Below are positions 6,723-15,663 of a DNA stretch of 35,910 bases, in pieces; within the stretch, counting starts at the first letter, position 1, and each line of letters opens with the position of its first letter. A program made the position numbers and the translations under genes. The notes beneath the pieces are model-generated. The model was not told the DNA's origin. It made no database searches and saw only the letters and a program-made list of their open reading frames with translations. Source of the stretch: Pseudomonadota bacterium (GTDB lineage: Bacteria; Pseudomonadota; Gammaproteobacteria; UBA5335); the NCBI GenBank assembly GCA_002862435.1, contig PKDC01000018.1:1-35910 (forward strand), read 5' to 3'.

Positions 6723-9700
6723 TAAAACGACCCGCCAGCCGGGTCAACACGCTGCGGCTGCGTCAGATGGCCGATGGTTTCAAGCAACTCCACCTCTTGA
6801 TAAGGCTTGCCCAGATAGGCGGCAGCGCCCAGATCCAGGGCGCGATTGCGGTGTTTATCGCCGGTTCGTGAGGTGATCATGACCACGGGAATGGCCTGCA
6901 GCGCTGCGTTGGATTTGAGATTGGCGAGCAGTTCGAAGCCATCCATACGCGGCATTTCGACATCCAACAGGATCAGGTCCGGCATCTGCTCCTGGATTTT
7001 CTGCAATGCCTCGACGCCATCGCGGGCGGTCATCGCCGTCATGCCATGCTGTTCGAGCAGGCGCGCAGTCACCCGCCGCACGGTAATGGAATCATCCACC
7101 ACCATGACGCGCAGCGCCCGCGCACCAGCCACTGTCGCCGCTGGATCACCCTGCGAGCGGCCTTCAGATCCCAATCTCCCACGGGTATCCACCAGGGACT
7201 GCAAATCCAGAATCAGCACCACCCCGCCATCGCTGAGCAGCGTGGCGCCGCTGATCCCCGGCACCGCCGCGACTCGGGAACCCACCGGGCGTACCACCAC
7301 CTCCTGGGTTCCCAGCAAGCTGTCGGCGACCAGCGCCCAATGCAGACCCGCCACACTCACCAGCAACACCGGATGTTCGCCTTCCAGTTTCGCTTCACCG
7401 CTCTCCGGCACGCCCAACAGGGATGCCAGCCCCACCAGACGGTAATCCACACCCAGATGATTGAGATGAGTCAGGCTCCCCTCCTGCCATTCCGCCAACT
7501 GGTCGGCATACAGCCGCATCACACCCTGGATCCCCGACATGGGAACGGCGTAACGCTCCGGCCCCACTTTCAGTAACAGGCAATCACTCACCGCCAGGGT
7601 GTAGGGCAGCCAGACCCGGAAGGTACTGCCCTGGCCCCAATGGGAGGCAATTTCCAGGCGGCCGCCACAGGCCTTGATCTGGTTATGCACCACATCCATC
7701 CCCACCCCGCGCCCGGCAATCTGGCTAACCTGCTCGGCCGTGCTCAATCCAGGCGCAAGAATGAGATGGAAAATCTGGGTTTCGCCCAATTGTTCATCCG
7801 GTCCCACCAGACCGCGCGCGCGCGCGCGCGCCAGGATTGCCGCGGCATCCAGGCCGCGGCCGTCATCGGCGATTTCCAGCAGCACCTGGGACCCCTCGCG
7901 GCTCACCCGCAAATTCACCTGCCCCTGTGCTGGCTTACCCAGCCGCAAGCGCTCCACACTGGGTTCGATGCCGTGAGCCAGCGCATTGCGCAGCAAATGC
8001 TCCAAAGGCGCCACCATGCGATCCAGCACCTGGCGGTCGAGTTCGGTCTCCCCGCCTGTGATCTCCAGCGTGGCCTGCTTGTCGAGCGCCTCGGCAGTCT
8101 GGCGGACGATGCGGCGCAGCCGCGCACCATGAAATTCAAATGGAATCATGCGCGTCCGCAGCAGATCACCCTGGAGTTCCCCAGCCAGCCGCCGCTGGAC
8201 CTGCAACGCGGCCTCGGAGGTCTGTTGCTGTCCGCTCACCAGTTCCTGCAGGCTGACCAAGTCGGTCACGCTTTCGCCCAACGCGCGGGAAAGCTGTTGC
8301 AATCGAGAGTACCGATCGAATTCGAGGGGATCGAAATCTCCCGCAGCCGATTCGCCAGCGCGATCGGCATGCTGGAAGACGATGCGTGATTCCGCTTCCA
8401 GCTCCAGTTCCCGTAGCTGGCGTCGCAGTCGATCAATGGTGCGGGCAATTTCCCGGGCATAACTGGCCAGCTCGCGCACCGGTTGTTCGATGCGCCCGTT
8501 GACCACGATCAACTCACCGATCAGGCCGAGCAGTCGATCCAGGGTCGGGGCCGGCACTCGGATCTGTTCATTTCCGGCAACGGTTTCCTCCCCTTCACCC
8601 GGTAGCGGTTGTGCCCACCAATCCGGTGGCGGGACATACCCCAGCGCTGGATCAGCATCGGCATCGAGTTGAGGCATTGCCTCATCGCTGCGCTCGACCC
8701 GCACAAGGCCCGATTCCCCATGCAGCGTCTGATCAACCTGTACCGCGTCATCCTGAACGGCGGATGCCGGATTGAAGGGCTGATCGCCGTCCGCGCTTCC
8801 GACGGTGGCAACAGCCGATTCCGATGAGTCCCCCGGTTCGCAGCCCAGTCTTTGCAGCAAGCCTGGCGGAACCGCTGCCGGCAAACCTTCAGCCCACTGA
8901 TCCAGTTGACCTTGCAGGGTATCCAAGGCGTGGCGCAGCAAGCTGCGGGCCCCGGGTTCATCACCTGCATCGCCCATGGCCATGAGGCCAAGAAAGGTTT
9001 CGATGGCATGCGCCAGATCGCCCAGCGGCAAGGCACCCGCCATCCGAGCGCTGCCTTTGAAGGTATGCAGGTCGCCCATCAACGCATCAATGGGCAGCAT
9101 TTCCTCGCCTGGGGCATTCTCACTGAACAGCGTGTCGATATGCGCCAGCAGATCAACCGCTTCCTCCAGAAAGATCGCGCGGATTTCAGGGCCAATGCCG
9201 TTGCCGGATTCAGTACGGGCATGATGTTCCAACTGCTCGCGATCCGCCGTCAGGCGCTGCAACCAGGACGTGTCCGCGTCACACGCGACATGGGCCGGCA
9301 AAGCCAGGCGGCAGGCTGTCACTCCCTGGGCGAGCAGGTCGATCTGGAATGCGGAGAGCGGTTTGCCCACACTGAGCACGGCTTTGACCCATCGATCCAG
9401 TTCGCTCGCCCGATCTGCCAAGGATTCCCTGTTCACCGTGCGGGCAGTCCCCTTCAGGGTGTGAAACACCCGCAGCACGTTCGAGTCCAGCGCCAGCGAG
9501 GCGCCCGCTCCAACCTGTCGCAGATAGGTCTGCACTTGATCCAGATAGCCGGACGCCTCCTGCTCGAACAAGTCGTCCAGCAGCGCGCCTTCAGCCAGTT
9601 CGGGATCGGGATCCAGGGGCACCGATTCTGCAAAATCCAGTTGCACAACGGTCGAGGCCCAGGGTGTTGCGTCAGCCTCCACATCGGCAGATTCCGCCTC

Positions 9701-11947
9701 CTCGGGTTCCACGACCGGAATCAGGCGTGAATCCGCTGCCAGGAAATCAGCCGGCAGGGGCGTGAGAGGCGAGACATCAAGCTCCGCTGCAACCCCCTCG
9801 TTCTGGGGTGTGGACCCCCTTGCCGCTGGCGCGGCGGGCATCCCTACCGCTTCCCCGTTGGCCAATGCAGCCAATTGATCGATGCATTGCTGGCCGGCTG
9901 CGGACAGGGGCTGTTGGAGGTCTTGCAAATGCGCGGCAATCTGATCAATGGCCTGAGCCACCCAGGCAACCGTGTCCTGATCTGCCCGTCTGGTGCCTTC
10001 CAGAACCGCGTTGAGCAAGCGCTCCACACCCCAGGCCAACTCGCCGATGGCAACCGCTCCGGCCATCCGTCCCGATCCTTTGAGGGTGTGGAACCCGCGC
10101 CGCAAGGTCACCAACGCCTCACGATCCTGCGCATCGATCTGCCAGCGCGATTGAGCAGGCCCGACTTGCGCCATGATTTCTTCGGCTTCCTCCGAAAATA
10201 TGGCGCTCAGGTCCAGGTCAAGGGCGGCATTCAGCGGCGCGGATACCGGGTCTTGATCCGCCACGATAGGGCCCGCAGCAGCCGGCAACAGACGCATCAC
10301 CTGTTCGGTTTGTTCCACGGCAGCCGCCAGTGACGCGCTATCGGCGAAAGGCTGTTCACCCCAGCGCTCCAGATACAGCGCCAGGCTTTCCAGCGCATTG
10401 GCCATAGCTTCCGCAATCGGCCGCTCTTCCGTTATCTGGGGCAAGGCCTGCGCCAATTGATTGAAACAGCGTCCCGCCTCCGCCAACCCAGCCACCTCAA
10501 GCGCCGCAGCCATCTGGTCCAGACGCCCGGCCGCCTCGGCCTTGCCGGAGCTTGAATCGGCGCGCTCCAACGCCTCGATGCACTGGCGTAGATCAACCAG
10601 CACCTCACGCACCACCGGGAGCTGAAGCTCCGGCGCGATCGATCCCAGGTCTGTCGTGTCCGGACGCCCTGAAAGCGATGCCAGGGCCGCTTCCACAGCC
10701 AGTACCGACTGCGCCACCTCAATCCATTCCGTCTCGACCACCTGGCCCGCACTGGCCCAAGCGGCTAACCGGGTTGCGGCCCGATCCATCTGCGCCATGA
10801 GATCGGGGCGATCCAGGATGGCCAGGGTGGCGCAGATGCCTTGGGTCACGCCGACCAATACCTTGAGCTCGTCAGCCGCAGGCTGGGGCGTGCGGGAAAT
10901 GACATCGAGCGATTCCTTGACCACCTGCAACTCGTCGCGGATCGATGCAGCGACGCCGGCCAAGGCTTGACTGCCGGCATCGCCCAAGGCGTGCTGCAGC
11001 CGCTCCTGCTGTTCGGGAGAGATCACACGATGGGCCAAGTCGTAGGCCTGGGCGAGTTCGCCGGGCAATCCCGCCAGATGCGGTGCCCGACCCAAGGCAT
11101 ACAGGGCCTGGGCCGCCGTGTGGCGATGCAACTGGCATTGCTCCGGGGTTTCCCCCACCCCGACCAGCCCACCCAGAAGGCGCTCCAAACGCAACAGGAC
11201 CGGGCGCACTTCAGCCTGGGAAACGGCGTGATCCGCAAGGGCGATCAGCAAGCCCCGCAAGACCCACCAACTCCTGGCCACAGCGGCGGTGGTCGCGGCG
11301 CGCTCGAGCTTTTCAGCCACCCGTGACAAGCTTGCCAGCACACGCGCATCACCCGTTTCCCGCAACACCAGCAAGATCGCGTGCATGACGCCGGGCCGAT
11401 AGCGTTGGGCCAGTGCCCTGAGAATCGCGGGATCCTGGACCACCGGGTCGGGTCCAGCCATCTCGATCAGCGCATCCCCTCCCGTCGCGGCAAAGATTTC
11501 CGCAGCCCCGATGGCGCCCCGGCTTGCCGCCAGGCGCAAGGCATTGATGGGAAACAGCAGCAAGGTCGGGCAATCGGATTCGCCGCGCGCCATGAGTTCC
11601 ACATAGGCGGGCAGGGCAATGAGCAGGCTGGCCAAGGCATCGCCCAAGGTTTCGGTATAAGCCGCTGGATGATGGCAAGCATCCAAGGCCACAATGGCCT
11701 GGCTCACGGCATAGGACGCCCCGGAAAGACCTGAAAATTCAAGGGTTTCACGAAGATTCCGCCACTCTTGGCACACCATCTCCAGTGTTTCGGGCGTCAA
11801 CTCCCCCCACCCCATGTCTTCCGCACGCTGGCGCAACCGATCAATGCTGTCCTGAATGCCAGGCAGCAACGCCTGCAACGTCTGCGCATCTCCCGAATGC
11901 CCGCGCGACGTGGGCTGGAGATTCATCGACAGGGGGGAAGGCTGCAT
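6722..11947 (-). CDS. chpA: ChpA-type hybrid CheA histidine kinase with multiple Hpt domains
   Basis: 1741 residues. Three Hpt domains with phosphoacceptor histidines are clear: His620 (F-H-T-L-K-G-S-G), His829 (F-H-T-L-K-G-T-A) and His961 (L-H-T-F-K-G-S-A). The first 550 residues look like degenerate Hpt-like helical repeats. They are followed by a dimerisation region near 1155-1200 (L-L-G-L-I-G-E-L-I-V-V-N-G), an ATPase domain with N box H-L-L-R-N-A-L-A-H-G-I-E-P near 1320, a CheW-like domain near 1460-1590 and a receiver domain with Asp1662. P. aeruginosa ChpA is longer and has more phosphotransfer modules. The kinase is expected to phosphorylate PilG and PilH to control pilus extension and retraction. 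A GAGGAG ribosome site lies in the end of pilJ, ten bases away. Confidence 0.93.
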   Translation of the reverse strand: MQPSPLSMNLQPTSRGHSGDAQTLQALLPGIQDSIDRLRQRAEDMGWGELTPETLEMVCQEWRNLRETLEFSGLSGASYAVSQAIVALDACHHPAAYTETLGDALASLLIALPAYVELMARGESDCPTLLLFPINALRLAASRGAIGAAEIFAATGGDALIEMAGPDPVVQDPAILRALAQRYRPGVMHAILLVLRETGDARVLASLSRVAEKLERAATTAAVARSWWVLRGLLIALADHAVSQAEVRPVLLRLERLLGGLVGVGETPEQCQLHRHTAAQALYALGRAPHLAGLPGELAQAYDLAHRVISPEQQERLQHALGDAGSQALAGVAASIRDELQVVKESLDVISRTPQPAADELKVLVGVTQGICATLAILDRPDLMAQMDRAATRLAAWASAGQVVETEWIEVAQSVLAVEAALASLSGRPDTTDLGSIAPELQLPVVREVLVDLRQCIEALERADSSSGKAEAAGRLDQMAAALEVAGLAEAGRCFNQLAQALPQITEERPIAEAMANALESLALYLERWGEQPFADSASLAAAVEQTEQVMRLLPAAAGPIVADQDPVSAPLNAALDLDLSAIFSEEAEEIMAQVGPAQSRWQIDAQDREALVTLRRGFHTLKGSGRMAGAVAIGELAWGVERLLNAVLEGTRRADQDTVAWVAQAIDQIAAHLQDLQQPLSAAGQQCIDQLAALANGEAVGMPAAPAARGSTPQNEGVAAELDVSPLTPLPADFLAADSRLIPVVEPEEAESADVEADATPWASTVVQLDFAESVPLDPDPELAEGALLDDLFEQEASGYLDQVQTYLRQVGAGASLALDSNVLRVFHTLKGTARTVNRESLADRASELDRWVKAVLSVGKPLSAFQIDLLAQGVTACRLALPAHVACDADTSWLQRLTADREQLEHHARTESGNGIGPEIRAIFLEEAVDLLAHIDTLFSENAPGEEMLPIDALMGDLHTFKGSARMAGALPLGDLAHAIETFLGLMAMGDAGDEPGARSLLRHALDTLQGQLDQWAEGLPAAVPPGLLQRLGCEPGDSSESAVATVGSADGDQPFNPASAVQDDAVQVDQTLHGESGLVRVERSDEAMPQLDADADPALGYVPPPDWWAQPLPGEGEETVAGNEQIRVPAPTLDRLLGLIGELIVVNGRIEQPVRELASYAREIARTIDRLRRQLRELELEAESRIVFQHADRAGESAAGDFDPLEFDRYSRLQQLSRALGESVTDLVSLQELVSGQQQTSEAALQVQRRLAGELQGDLLRTRMIPFEFHGARLRRIVRQTAEALDKQATLEITGGETELDRQVLDRMVAPLEHLLRNALAHGIEPSVERLRLGKPAQGQVNLRVSREGSQVLLEIADDGRGLDAAAILARARARGLVGPDEQLGETQIFHLILAPGLSTAEQVSQIAGRGVGMDVVHNQIKACGGRLEIASHWGQGSTFRVWLPYTLAVSDCLLLKVGPERYAVPMSGIQGVMRLYADQLAEWQEGSLTHLNHLGVDYRLVGLASLLGVPESGEAKLEGEHPVLLVSVAGLHWALVADSLLGTQEVVVRPVGSRVAAVPGISGATLLSDGGVVLILDLQSLVDTRGRLGSEGRSQGDPAATVAGARALRVMVVDDSITVRRVTARLLEQHGMTAMTARDGVEALQKIQEQMPDLILLDVEMPRMDGFELLANLKSNAALQAIPVVMITSRTGDKHRNRALDLGAAAYLGKPYQEVELLETIGHLTQPQRVDPAGGSF
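7813..7831. repeat. Alternating CG dinucleotide tract inside chpA
   Basis: Nineteen bases of strictly alternating C and G, nine and a half dinucleotide units, inside the chpA ATPase domain, where they encode A-R-A-R-A-R. A change of one unit by slippage would shift the frame and remove the CheW-like and receiver domains. Alternating CG can also adopt Z-DNA. Whether it varies in a population cannot be seen from one sequence. Confidence 0.8.
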
Positions 11948-11957
11948 CGCGTGCTCC

Positions 11958-14012
11958 TCAATTCGGAAGCTTGAACCCGGTCACCGACCGGCGCAGCTCG
12001 GTGGCCAACTGAGCCAGCCGACCGATCGCCTGGCCGGTGGCTCGGGTCCCCTTGGCCGCCTGCACGGTGACCTCCCGAATGGCTCGCATGCTGGTCGACA
12101 TCTCGCCAGCCTTGGTCGTCTGTTGCTGAGCTGCTTCGGAAATGCTGGTCACCAGGACCGCGATCTGATTGGACACCCGCTCGATTTCATCCAGGGCATT
12201 GCCGGCATCCTCCGCACGCTGGGAACCCGACACCACACCTGTCGTACTCCGCTCCATCGACGCCACGGCCTCCTGGGTATCGGCCTGAATCGTGCGCACC
12301 AGGGCCTCGATCTGCCGTGTGGCCACCGCTGAACGTTCCGCCAGTCGCTGCACTTCATCAGCCACCACGCCGAAGCCCCGACCCGCTTCACCTGCCGAAG
12401 AGGCCTGAATGGCGGCGTTCAGCGCGAGGATATTGGTCTGTTCGGCAATGTCATTGATCAGCCCGACGATGTTGCCAATCTCCTGGGAACTTTCTCCCAG
12501 CCGCTTGATGCGCTTGGAGGTTTCCTGGATCTGCTCGCGGATTACTTGCATGCCCTCGATGGTCCGCTGCACCGCCGCGCTGCCCTTGCCTGCAACGTCC
12601 ACCGCGTGCTGAGCCACCTTCGAGGAACGCTGGGCGTTATCCGACACCTGCTCGATGGACTGGGCCATGCTCTGGATGGCGGAGGTGGTCGTTTCGATCT
12701 GCCCGCTCTGCCGCTCGCTGGCCACCAGCAAACGGGTCGCCACGTCCTGGGTTTCGGTCACGGAGGCGGCCACCCGTTCGGCGGTCTGGTTGATGGTGCG
12801 CACCAGTTCGCGCAGCTGTTCGATGGCGTAGTTCACCGCATCGGCGATGGCACCGGTGATATCTCCGGTAACCGTGGCCTGGACACTCAGATCCCCTTCC
12901 GCCAAATCCCCCATTTCATCCAGCAGATTCAGGATGGCATCCTGGTTTTTCTGGTTCATCCGACGGGCCTGCGCCAATAACTCTCGCACCCGCATCACCA
13001 ATCGATAGACGACCAGGATCACCAACACCACGCTGATGCCACTCAAGACCACCAGAATCAGGGGCTGCATGAAACGACTGTTGATTGCCTGCTGCAGCGC
13101 GAGCTCCTGTTGGGTCAGCCCTTGTTGCACTACCGCCAGATCCAGGGCCAGGCCACGCGAGGCGCGGTTGGCGCGGTGCAGCGCGAGGCCATTGGCGGCG
13201 ATGAAATCAACCTGCTGACTCAAGGCGCTATAGCGTTTCGTCAATCGCGCCAGTGTGTCCCGCATGGGTCCTTCCGCCGGCAAAGCGCCTATGTTCTGGG
13301 CTCGGTTCCCCTCCGACAGGTCTTGCAGGCCATTGCCCAGTGCCGCCAAAGTCGTCGTCAATTGTTTCGAGAGGGTTTCGGGCGCACCGGCACCAGAAAA
13401 AAGTGCATTGATGCCCTCGCGCATACGCTGCAGGTCCAGGGCGAGACGCAGGGTGTGGTTGATCTGTTCAGGGGGCATGCGCGCCACCCGCATCTGGTCG
13501 AGCAAAGTGTCCAGATCCGCCATCCAGGCGGGCAGCGTCGCCTGGAATTCGGCTTGATACGCCCGCGCTCCAGGCATCACCGAACGCACGGACAGCAGTG
13601 ACTGAAGCTGGGGTTGCGCCTTGATCCAGGCCTCTGCCACGACATCAACGCGGGCCTGGATGTTTTCCGGCACCGCATCCAGGCCCAACTCGGAATCGCC
13701 TTCTTTCAGGGTTTTGAGGGTCTTGGAAAAGCTCTCGATGCTGCGGGACAATTCATTGAAGGTCTGTCGATTAGACAACTCATCCGCCAAGGCATTGGTC
13801 ACCTCGAAACTGCGGGCGGCGATGCGTTCCACCAGCGTCTGTTGCTCGGCCGTCAAGCTTAGGTATTGCTGATCCCGCCACTCCAGACCCGACAGATAGG
13901 CCCACCCGCTCAGGGTGAGAAATACCGCGCCGGCAAGGCCGATCAAGAGACCGGAGAACAAACGCCTGTCCGCCTGGCTATCCCGGATGGATTCAACGGA
14001 TGACTTGGACAT
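11958..14012 (-). CDS. pilJ: PilJ-type methyl-accepting chemoreceptor for twitching motility
   Basis: 684 residues, almost the length of P. aeruginosa PilJ. A first membrane helix at about 18-40 is followed by a long periplasmic helical region with two PilJ-type sensor repeats (to about 310), a second membrane helix at about 315-338, a HAMP-like linker ([12 protein letters not shown]) and a cytoplasmic coiled-coil signalling domain. Its conserved hairpin tip lies near residues 510-550, with [17 protein letters not shown]. It is expected to sense pilin or surface contact and to control ChpA autophosphorylation. The start is the ATG at 14012, with a distant GGGGGAG upstream. No receptor methyltransferase or methylesterase gene is nearby. 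Confidence 0.93.
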   Translation of the reverse strand: MSKSSVESIRDSQADRRLFSGLLIGLAGAVFLTLSGWAYLSGLEWRDQQYLSLTAEQQTLVERIAARSFEVTNALADELSNRQTFNELSRSIESFSKTLKTLKEGDSELGLDAVPENIQARVDVVAEAWIKAQPQLQSLLSVRSVMPGARAYQAEFQATLPAWMADLDTLLDQMRVARMPPEQINHTLRLALDLQRMREGINALFSGAGAPETLSKQLTTTLAALGNGLQDLSEGNRAQNIGALPAEGPMRDTLARLTKRYSALSQQVDFIAANGLALHRANRASRGLALDLAVVQQGLTQQELALQQAINSRFMQPLILVVLSGISVVLVILVVYRLVMRVRELLAQARRMNQKNQDAILNLLDEMGDLAEGDLSVQATVTGDITGAIADAVNYAIEQLRELVRTINQTAERVAASVTETQDVATRLLVASERQSGQIETTTSAIQSMAQSIEQVSDNAQRSSKVAQHAVDVAGKGSAAVQRTIEGMQVIREQIQETSKRIKRLGESSQEIGNIVGLINDIAEQTNILALNAAIQASSAGEAGRGFGVVADEVQRLAERSAVATRQIEALVRTIQADTQEAVASMERSTTGVVSGSQRAEDAGNALDEIERVSNQIAVLVTSISEAAQQQTTKAGEMSTSMRAIREVTVQAAKGTRATGQAIGRLAQLATELRRSVTGFKLPN

Positions 14013-14156
14013 GGTGTAAGCGGTCTCCCCCTCTGAATCAGGCCAATCGACGCACTGGAATTCCTGTTGCGCTCAGGCTTGGGAATCGGCAGGCCCGGCC
14101 GGGTCTTTATAGGACAGGCGAATCAGGGATGGCGGCCGCCGCAAGGTCCAGGCCGC
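14013..14156 (-). promoter_or_regulatory. Leader gap between pilI and pilJ
   Basis: Genes in this operon are otherwise within about 12 bases of each other, but 144 bases separate pilI from pilJ. Read on the minus strand the gap holds a TATAAA (14111-14106) followed by a 10-base palindrome CCCGGCCGGG (14103-14094). This could be an internal promoter or a processing hairpin that sets receptor levels. No good -35 element was found, so this is a weak suggestion. Confidence 0.22.
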
Positions 14157-14732
14157 TCATTCAGGCAATGCTTCATCCTGAACACCGGAAAACGCCAAAA
14201 GACCGGGCCAGTCCAGCACACCGGCCCACAGTCCAGGCTGCAAAGCCAAGGCGCCGCACCAGGCGTGTGGGCAGGCCACTCCAGGCGCCGGGACATCACG
14301 CTGCAATCCAGCCGTCATGTTCCGCAACCCCAGCACCTTGCGCGCACCTAGCCCCACCACCTGGCGACCCTGTTGAAGGCAGATCACCACCGCAGGCGCC
14401 GTTGTGGATCCCGGTAGACCCAATAACACGGCCAAGTCCAGCACAGGGACCAGGATGCCCCTCAAATTGATCAAACCTTGCAGCTCCGCTGCCGCGTTGG
14501 GGATGCGCGTCAGTCGAGGCTGGCGGATCACCTCCCTGATCCAAGGCCGGGGCAACGCCCACAGCATCCCTCCCACGTCGAAAATCAGCGCCTGTTCCGG
14601 GGAATTCCAGGAGAGGTCCGTTAGCGATTCGCGAGGTGGCGCGGCCAAAGCCAAAGGATTGCAGGATCGCTCCAACGCACACAGGGCAGCAAAGGGATCG
14701 TCAACATCATTCGACGAGACCATCGCACTCAT
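14157..14732 (-). CDS. pilI: CheW-like adaptor PilI
   Basis: 191 residues with one CheW-like domain from about residue 45 to 185: A-L-I-F-D-V-G-G-M-L-W-A-L-P, then L-Q-G-L-I-N-L-R-G-I-L-V-P-V-L-D-L, which is the classic CheW core. PilI couples the receptor PilJ to the kinase ChpA at the membrane. It lies between pilH (two bases upstream) and pilJ, in the order known from P. aeruginosa. The first 40 residues are poorly conserved. The assignment as PilI rather than a general CheW comes from position. Confidence 0.88.
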   Translation of the reverse strand: MSAMVSSNDVDDPFAALCALERSCNPLALAAPPRESLTDLSWNSPEQALIFDVGGMLWALPRPWIREVIRQPRLTRIPNAAAELQGLINLRGILVPVLDLAVLLGLPGSTTAPAVVICLQQGRQVVGLGARKVLGLRNMTAGLQRDVPAPGVACPHAWCGALALQPGLWAGVLDWPGLLAFSGVQDEALPE

Positions 14733-14734
14733 GG

Positions 14735-15100
14735 TCAGAATCCAAGCACTGCATTCATTTTGGGAATGATGTCGTGTTCCTGAACCGGCTTGAGCACGTA
14801 ATCGACTGCGCCCTGCCGCAGCCCCCAGATCCGATCGCTTTCCTGATTCTTCGAGGTCACCATGAAGACGGGGATGGAGGCGGTCTGTTGATCCCGGGAC
14901 AGCTTGCGGGTTGCCTGGAAACCACTCATTCCGGGCATGACCACGTCCATCAGGATGAGATCGGGTTGTTCCCGTCGGGCCAGATCGATGCCCTGTGTCG
15001 CATCATGGGCCACCAGCGTTTGGTGGCCATGTTTTTCCAGCAAGCGGCGCAGCACATGCAGCTCAGTGGGGGAATCATCGACAATCAGTACCCGCGCCAT
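14735..15100 (-). CDS. pilH: Twitching motility response regulator PilH
   Basis: 121 residues, a stand-alone CheY-like receiver with no output domain. The acidic pocket is Asp8-Asp9 (I-V-D-D-S), the phosphoacceptor is Asp52 in L-I-L-M-D-V-V-M-P-G, and the conserved lysine is in D-Y-V-L-K-P-V. In P. aeruginosa PilH accepts phosphate from ChpA and counteracts PilG, being linked to pilus retraction and lowered cAMP. It starts 12 bases after pilG and is followed by pilI after two bases. The two receivers are told apart by their order and by the closer match of the neighbour to PilG. Confidence 0.92.
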   Translation of the reverse strand: MARVLIVDDSPTELHVLRRLLEKHGHQTLVAHDATQGIDLARREQPDLILMDVVMPGMSGFQATRKLSRDQQTASIPVFMVTSKNQESDRIWGLRQGAVDYVLKPVQEHDIIPKMNAVLGF

Positions 15101-15112
15101 GTCACCATCCCC

Positions 15113-15544
15113 TCACTGGATCCCACCGGCTACTGGCCCGGGCGTCACGCCGGCGAATTCGGAGACCGCTTCCAGCAACTCCTCGCGGGTGAACGGCTTG
15201 GTCAGGTAGCGCTCGGAACCCACCAGACGACCGCGGGCGCGGTCAAACAAGCCATCCTTGCTGGACAGCAGGATGACGGGAATATGGCGGAAATCCGGGT
15301 GGCGCTTGATCAGGGCGCAGGTCTGGTAGCCATCGAGACGGGGCATCATGATATCGACGAACACCAGGTCCGGCCGATGCCGAACAATCAAACCCAAGGC
15401 CTCGTAGCCATCTTGGGCCGTGATGACCTCGAACCCCTCCCGCATCAGCAGGGTTTCAGCGGTTCGCCGGATGGTCTTGCTGTCGTCGATCACCATGACC
15501 CGCAGCACAGGGTGATTCACCTCACCCGCAGATTGCCTGTCCAT
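15113..15544 (-). CDS. pilG: Twitching motility response regulator PilG
   Basis: 143 residues from the ATG at 15544, a single CheY-like receiver. V-M-V-I-D-D-S-K-T-I-R-R-T-A-E and D-I-M-M-P-R-L-D-G-Y-Q-T-C-A-L-I-K are almost identical to PilG of Pseudomonas, with phosphoacceptor Asp64. PilG is the activating output of the Pil-Chp system and promotes pilus extension. The frame also has an ATG at 15577 with AGGGAA before it. The 15544 start is preferred because it has GGGAGG upstream and matches the short N-terminus of known PilG. It is the first gene of the minus-strand operon and is divergent from gshA, about 120 bases away. Confidence 0.93.
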   Translation of the reverse strand: MDRQSAGEVNHPVLRVMVIDDSKTIRRTAETLLMREGFEVITAQDGYEALGLIVRHRPDLVFVDIMMPRLDGYQTCALIKRHPDFRHIPVILLSSKDGLFDRARGRLVGSERYLTKPFTREELLEAVSEFAGVTPGPVAGGIQ

Positions 15545-15663
15545 CTCGCCTCCCTCTCGATCCCCCATGATGTTCATGGCGCTTCCCTTTATTGAGTGAC
15601 ATCCATCTTGTATGAACGATTCAGTATCATGGGCGCCTGATTTGCCCTACCAGGAATCTCGCC

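Noticed and set aside
8852-9730. Plus-strand open frame of 292 codons antisense to chpA
   Set aside because: No family resemblance; chpA's Hpt domains on the other strand are certain.
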